From contig CBDDKW010000010.1 of NCBI GenBank assembly GCA_965230425.1, positions 153,561 through 217,560 on the forward strand: DNA of 64,000 nt, written 5' to 3'. The translations under genes were made by a program, and so were the position numbers. Below the pieces are notes generated by a model. The model did not search any database. It was not told the DNA's origin and saw only the letters and a program-made list of their open reading frames with translations. This DNA comes from CBDDKW01 sp965230425. Its GTDB lineage: Bacteria > Pseudomonadota > Gammaproteobacteria > UBA1113. Of the stretch, positions 60,138-64,000 are shown piece after piece (the stretch's first letter is position 1; each line of letters begins with the position of its first letter).

Positions 60138-60548
60138 ATGAATATTAAACACGCTAAACGTCAATCAGGCTTCACCCTGATCGAATTAATGATTACCATC
60201 GCAATTGTGGGCATTTTAGCTGCAATTGCTATTCCATCCTATATAAGTTACACCGACCGTGCTCAATTCTCTGAAGTTGTTATGGCTGGGGATTCTCTCA
60301 AGAATGCTATTGCAGCCTGCGCGCATACTAACGGCACATTGGTTGGTTGCTCAAGCGGGACAAATGGTATACCTGCAGCACAAGCAGCGGCTATTGGTAA
60401 CGTAGCTTCCTTGAACGTAGCCAACGGTGTTGTCACTGGCACCTCAGTAAACCCAGCAGGTACAACCTTTATCTTAACCCCAACACTAACCACGGGTGTG
60501 CTCACCTGGGCAGTTGGCGGAACCTGTGTCGCTGCAGGACTGTGCTAA
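60138..60548 (+). CDS. pilA: Type IV pilin / prepilin PilA
   Basis: 136 residues from the ATG at 60138, with TAAGGA just upstream; the longer frame from 60057 would place the leader hairpin edge inside coding sequence. The leader MNIKHAKRQSG precedes FTLIELMITIAIVGILAAIA, the type IVa processing site (Gly-1, Glu+5). Two cysteines in the middle (about 49 and 58) and two at the end (GGTCVAAGLC) suggest a C-terminal disulfide loop. It is followed by a strong terminator, as expected for a highly expressed major pilin. The assembly genes pilB, pilC and pilD follow. The pilin is transcribed from its own leader. Confidence 0.93.
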   Translation: MNIKHAKRQSGFTLIELMITIAIVGILAAIAIPSYISYTDRAQFSEVVMAGDSLKNAIAACAHTNGTLVGCSSGTNGIPAAQAAAIGNVASLNVANGVVTGTSVNPAGTTFILTPTLTTGVLTWAVGGTCVAAGLC

Positions 60549-60572
60549 TTTAGCCCTCTTAGCAGCGTTTTA

Positions 60573-60607
60573 ACAAGGACGGTAGTTGTGCAACTATCGT
60601 CCTTTTT
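60573..60607 (+). terminator. Rho-independent terminator after pilA
   Basis: AAGGACGGTAGTTG and CAACTATCGTCCTT form a 14-bp stem (one G-T-type mismatch) with a two-base loop, followed by TTTTTTC. It separates pilA from pilB; the 165-base gap after pilA should contain the pilB promoter. Confidence 0.92.
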
Positions 60608-60713
60608 TCTTGTCTAACGTTTCAATAAATAGCTGAATTATGATCCCTATAACAGGACTTATAGGCAAGCATCAGCTATTATTAACATATTAACTTTAAA
60701 AGAAATATTCACT

Positions 60714-62459
60714 ATGTTAGATGATGTAAGCAGCAGGATGACAGAGAAAAGCAAATCTAATATAACCTTAAGCGGATTAGCCCGACGGTTAGTCGTGGAT
60801 GGTCTATTGGATGAAAAAGCTGCCGTTAAGGCCCATAAGGCCGCTGCGGAGAAAAAAGAACCCTTTGTCTTCCATCTAGTCGATAACAATATTCTCGCTG
60901 CCACCGATATCGCCATGGCAGCCTGTCAAGACTTTGGCTTGCCAGTCATGGATCTTTCTGTTTTCGATACTGACTTACTCCCCACGAAATTGATTAATGA
61001 AAACTTAATTGTAAAACATCATGCCATGCCTTTATTTAAACGAGGCGATCGCTTATATGTGGCTATTTCCGATCCGACTAACTTGGCAGCCCTCAATGAA
61101 TTCAAGTTTAATACGGGTATCAATACTCACGCTGTCTTAGTAGAGGAAAATAAATTAGCGCAATTAATTGAGTCAGTCCTAAGTGCCCAAGAGGAAGCGG
61201 CATTAGGCGACTTAGATGATACCGATTTAGATGATCTAGATATCACCTCAGGCGAAGTTGAAACTGAAGATGTTAAAGCCTCTGATACTGAAGATGCACC
61301 TGTTGTGCGCTTCGTCCATAAAATCTTACTGGATGCAATTAATAAAGGCGTTTCCGATTTACACTTTGAACCATACGAGAAAGTGTACCGGATCCGCTTC
61401 CGTCGTGATGGTGTTTTATATGAGGCAGCAAGTCCTCCCATCAATCTGGCTGCACGCATCACAGCACGCTTAAAAGTAATGTCCAAATTAGATATATCAG
61501 AAAGGCGTGTCCCGCAAGATGGGCACTTTAAAATGAATTTATCTAAAAATCGTTCTATTGATTTTCGTATTAATACCTGCCCTACCGTGGCAGGTGAGAA
61601 GGTCGTGATCCGGATCTTAGATCCCGCATCAGCCAATATTGGTATTGACGAATTAGGCTACGAAAAATTCCAAAAAGATTTATTTCTTAACGCGATTAGC
61701 AAGCCGCAAGGTATGATACTGGTGACGGGACCCACAGGTAGTGGTAAAACGGTTTCATTGTACACCGCCATTAATATCTTAAATACCGCTGAGCAAAACA
61801 TTTCAACCGTTGAAGACCCTGTGGAGATTAATCTGCAAGGGGTTAATCAAGTGAATGTTAATTTAAAAGCGGGGTTAACCTTTTCCTCGGCATTACGCGC
61901 TTTCTTACGCCAAGATCCTGATATCATAATGGTCGGTGAGATCCGTGACTTAGAAACAGCAGAGATCGCCATTAAAGCTTCTCAAACGGGTCACTTAGTG
62001 TTATCAACCTTACATACTAACAGTGCGCCAGAAACGCTTACACGTTTAGTCAATATGGGCGTACCTGTATTCAATATTGCTACGTCGGTCTCACTGATCA
62101 TTGCTCAGCGTTTAGCAAGACGGTTATGCAAGCATTGCCGCGTAGTAGAAGACATCCCCTTTGAAGCATTAAAGCAAGAAGGCTTTAAAGATGAAGATAT
62201 TAGTGATTTAACAGTTTATGGACCCAACCCTGGGGGCTGTGAGCATTGTAAAGATGGCTATTCTGGTCGTGTCGGCATCTATGAAGTGCTCTCTATGTCC
62301 GATGATATTGGTCGTATCATTATGGGCGGCGGTAGTTCACTGGATATTCTTGACCATGCACGTTCAGAGGGCATGCAGACACTCAGAGAATCAGGCTTAC
62401 AAAAAGTTAAATTTGGTTTAACGGGATTAGAAGAGATTAATCGGGTCACAAAGGATTAG
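60714..62459 (+). CDS. pilB: Type IV pilus assembly ATPase PilB
   Basis: 581 residues, a normal PilB length. N-terminal MshEN-like domain (about 18-150; LSGLARRLVVDGLLDEKAAV, LYVAISDPTNLAALNEFKF). The motor domain carries Walker A LVTGPTGSGKTVSLYTA (near 335), the Asp box TVEDPVEI, Walker B DPDIIMVGEIRDLETAEIA and the His box HLVLSTLHTNSAPETLTRLV. The zinc cysteines are CKHC and CEHC. It drives pilus extension, with PilC as platform; pilC begins 6 bases downstream. It is distinct from the PilQ ATPase of the type IVb cluster. Confidence 0.97.
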   Translation: MLDDVSSRMTEKSKSNITLSGLARRLVVDGLLDEKAAVKAHKAAAEKKEPFVFHLVDNNILAATDIAMAACQDFGLPVMDLSVFDTDLLPTKLINENLIVKHHAMPLFKRGDRLYVAISDPTNLAALNEFKFNTGINTHAVLVEENKLAQLIESVLSAQEEAALGDLDDTDLDDLDITSGEVETEDVKASDTEDAPVVRFVHKILLDAINKGVSDLHFEPYEKVYRIRFRRDGVLYEAASPPINLAARITARLKVMSKLDISERRVPQDGHFKMNLSKNRSIDFRINTCPTVAGEKVVIRILDPASANIGIDELGYEKFQKDLFLNAISKPQGMILVTGPTGSGKTVSLYTAINILNTAEQNISTVEDPVEINLQGVNQVNVNLKAGLTFSSALRAFLRQDPDIIMVGEIRDLETAEIAIKASQTGHLVLSTLHTNSAPETLTRLVNMGVPVFNIATSVSLIIAQRLARRLCKHCRVVEDIPFEALKQEGFKDEDISDLTVYGPNPGGCEHCKDGYSGRVGIYEVLSMSDDIGRIIMGGGSSLDILDHARSEGMQTLRESGLQKVKFGLTGLEEINRVTKD

Positions 62460-62465
62460 TAACCC

Positions 62466-63701
62466 ATGGCAAAACAAACAGTTAAAAAGTCTAAGGATAT
62501 TGTCTTCCTATGGGAAGGTATCAATAAAAATGGCGGAAAAGTAAAAGGCGAAATGGGCGCTCTCAATGCAACATTAGTCCGCGGCTGAGCTAAGACGTCA
62601 AAATATTAATCCGCAAAAAGTTAAACGCAAACCCCAACCCTTATTTGGTGGCTTAGGCCAAGCCAAAATAAAACAAATAGATATTGCTGTTTTCTTACGC
62701 CAGTTATCCACAATGCTAGGTGCGGGTGTTCCAGTGGTACAATCCTTAGAAATTGCTGGCCAAGGCCATGCTAATGTAAAAATGCGTGAATTAGTTGCCA
62801 CCCTCAAAAATGAAGTTGAATCTGGTACCGCACTATCTGACACTTTGCGTAAGCACCCAATTTATTTTAATGACTTAATTTGTAATCTCGTGGATGCAGG
62901 CGAACAATCAGGTTCCTTAGATACCATGCTTGATCGTATCGCGACCTATAAAGAAAAACCGAATCTCTAAAGGCTAAAATTAAAAAGCTCTCTTTTATCC
63001 TACCACTATTATCGTTGTGGCTATTATTATCACCATTGGCTTACTCGTTTTTGTCGTACCACAATTTGAAGAAGTGTTTAAAGGCTTTGGCGCAGATTTA
63101 CCTGCCGCCACCCGCATTGTGGTGGAGTTATCTAAATTTACTCAAGCCTATTGGTGGCTGATCCTTGGTGGCCTCGCTGGTGGAGTCTTCGGCTTGATCA
63201 AAATGAAAAAGACTTCGAAAAAATTTGCTTATCTTATGGATAAGTTTTCACTGAAACTACCTATTATCGGTACAATACTACGTAAAGGCGGCTATCGCTC
63301 GCTTCGCCCGCACCCTGTCGACTACCTTCGCTGCAGGTTTACCCTTAGTGGATGCCTTACAAGCTGTCGCTGGCGCAACAGGAAATATGCTCTACAGTGA
63401 GGCATCTCTTGAGATCCGCGATGAAGTAGCCACAGGCCAACAAATTAACCATATCATGCGTACACAAAATTTATTTCCCAATATGGTCATTCAAATGGTA
63501 GCTATTGGTGAAGAGGCAGGTTCTTTAGAATTTATGTTAGGTAAAATTGCTGATTTTTATGAGGAAGAAGTAGATAATGCCGTAGACAGTCTCAGTAGCT
63601 TACTAGAACCAGCCATTATGATTGTACTTGGTATACTCATTGGTGGTCTCGTTGTAGCTATGTACCTACCCATCTTTAAGCTGGGTAGTGTTATTCATTA
63701 A
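62466..63701 (+). pseudogene. pilC: Type IV pilus platform protein PilC, interrupted by four apparent one-base indels
   Basis: The full PilC sequence can be read in pieces. MAKQTVKKSKDIVFLWEG starts at 62466. After LVR (about 62583) one extra G breaks the frame. AELRRQNINPQKVKRKPQPL continues through RIATYKEK to about 62960, where one A is missing. ESLKAKIKK continues to about 62990, where one G is missing. YPTTIIVVAIIITIGLLVFV then runs to LPIIGTILRK (about 63287), followed by one extra G, then AAIARFARTLSTTFAAGLPL and on to YLPIFKLGSVIH. Every segment is well conserved PilC sequence, with the T2SSF domains and spans in place. The damage looks like consensus error at G or A runs, but true inactivation is possible. 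Confidence 0.88.
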
Positions 63702-63788
63702 ATCAATTTGTTAAGATGGCTCATATGATCCAACGCCTCCCCAATAAATGTCGAGGCATCCCATTGTGTAACAAGGATTGCTACGCCT

Positions 63789-64000
63789 ATGCAAATCATG
63801 CAATTTATCCAAGATAGTCCAGAAGTATGGATACCCTTAGCTATTATTTTAGGCTTAGCCATCGGCAGTTTTTTAAATGTGGCTATTTACCGCTTGCCAA
63901 TTATGCTATTTAGGATTGCACCAACAGTGCCAAGCCTTCCAAGCAGAACATCCACATCCACCGGAGGTTGCGGATAAGTTTAATTTATTTATCCCTCGCT
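63789..64000 (+). CDS. pilD: Prepilin peptidase/methylase PilD, N-terminal fragment with apparent frameshift
   Basis: From the ATG at 63789, MQIMQFIQDSPEVWIPLAII then GLAIGSFLNVAIYRLPIML is the start of PilD. Near 63912-63925 the frame changes: the expected continuation QQCQAFQAEHPHPPEVADKF and NLFIPR is found in another frame, explained by one missing G in each of two short runs. The rest, including zinc cysteines and catalytic aspartates, lies outside the window. In this genome PilD would have to process both the type IVa pilin and the eight type IVb prepilins if no other peptidase exists. Confidence 0.82.

Overview
This window looks like chromosomal DNA of a host-associated gammaproteobacterium, most likely from the Legionellales (Coxiella, Legionella, Berkiella or Aquicella-like). 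That placement is inferred from the mixture seen here. There are ordinary gammaproteobacterial housekeeping genes (ribD-ribBA-ribH, bepA, era-recO, ptsN-hprK-rapZ, a BarA/LetS-type hybrid kinase, pilA-pilB-pilC-pilD). Beside them are very large unrecognised proteins of effector type: a U-box protein with PSAP repeats, an ankyrin-like protein, a disordered RG-rich protein and two tandem polytopic paralogues. Base composition is moderately AT-rich, and intergenic spaces are crowded with short hairpin repeats.

Layout. 1-3.7 kb: a minus-strand run of ribD, ribBA, ribH, a TusA-type sulfurtransferase and a cut-off AI-2E/PerM-family transporter. 3.8-4.05 kb: a 108-bp tandem repeat carrying hairpins. 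4.1-5.6 kb: BepA-type metalloprotease. 5.65-7.08 kb: an IS110/IS1111-type insertion sequence. 7.2-11.5 kb: a 1.4-kilo-residue U-box protein. 11.5-15.2 kb: glutaryl-CoA dehydrogenase-like enzyme and a fused 2-oxoacid dehydrogenase E1. 15.6-21.6 kb: two paralogous multi-membrane-segment proteins. 21.7-24.1 kb: SixA-like phosphatase, SpoIIE-type phosphatase and a STAS anti-anti-sigma protein.

24.2-38.2 kb is a complete-looking type IVb pilus cluster of the R64/PilL-PilS kind on the minus strand. Its transcription order is ATPase (pilQ), platform (pilR), major prepilin (pilS), seven further prepilin-like proteins, pilL, secretin (pilN), pilO and pilP. Three of the prepilins are long paralogues with a shared cysteine-rich C terminus. 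No shufflon, recombinase, dedicated prepilin peptidase or transglycosylase lies in the cluster. The general prepilin peptidase pilD begins at the far right edge of the window, after the separate type IVa genes pilA, pilB and pilC.

38.5-48.1 kb: hybrid kinase, recO, era, a disordered 752-residue protein, and the PTS-Ntr-like block ptsN, a short hprK, rapZ and a mannose-type EIIA. 48.1-52.2 kb: a possible aromatic-compound unit (intradiol dioxygenase, aromatic amino acid permease, DMT exporter, divergent LysR regulator) and a Pmp3-type small membrane protein. 52.7-54.7 kb: a TrmB-like regulator divergent from a protein that appears to carry a very divergent RelA/SpoT-type nucleotidyltransferase fold. 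54.8-59.2 kb: ankyrin-like protein and an AAA/DUF234 ATPase. 59.6-64 kb: tRNA-Thr(CGT) and the type IVa pilus genes. pilC and pilD there contain about six one-base shifts within 1.4 kb, while the reading frames elsewhere are clean.

The most distinctive items are the expanded-prepilin type IVb locus with a neighbouring partner-switching pair, the U-box/PSAP protein, the RelA/SpoT-like orphan with its TrmB partner, and several palindromic mobile or structural repeats. All functional statements are from reading the sequence; no database search was possible.
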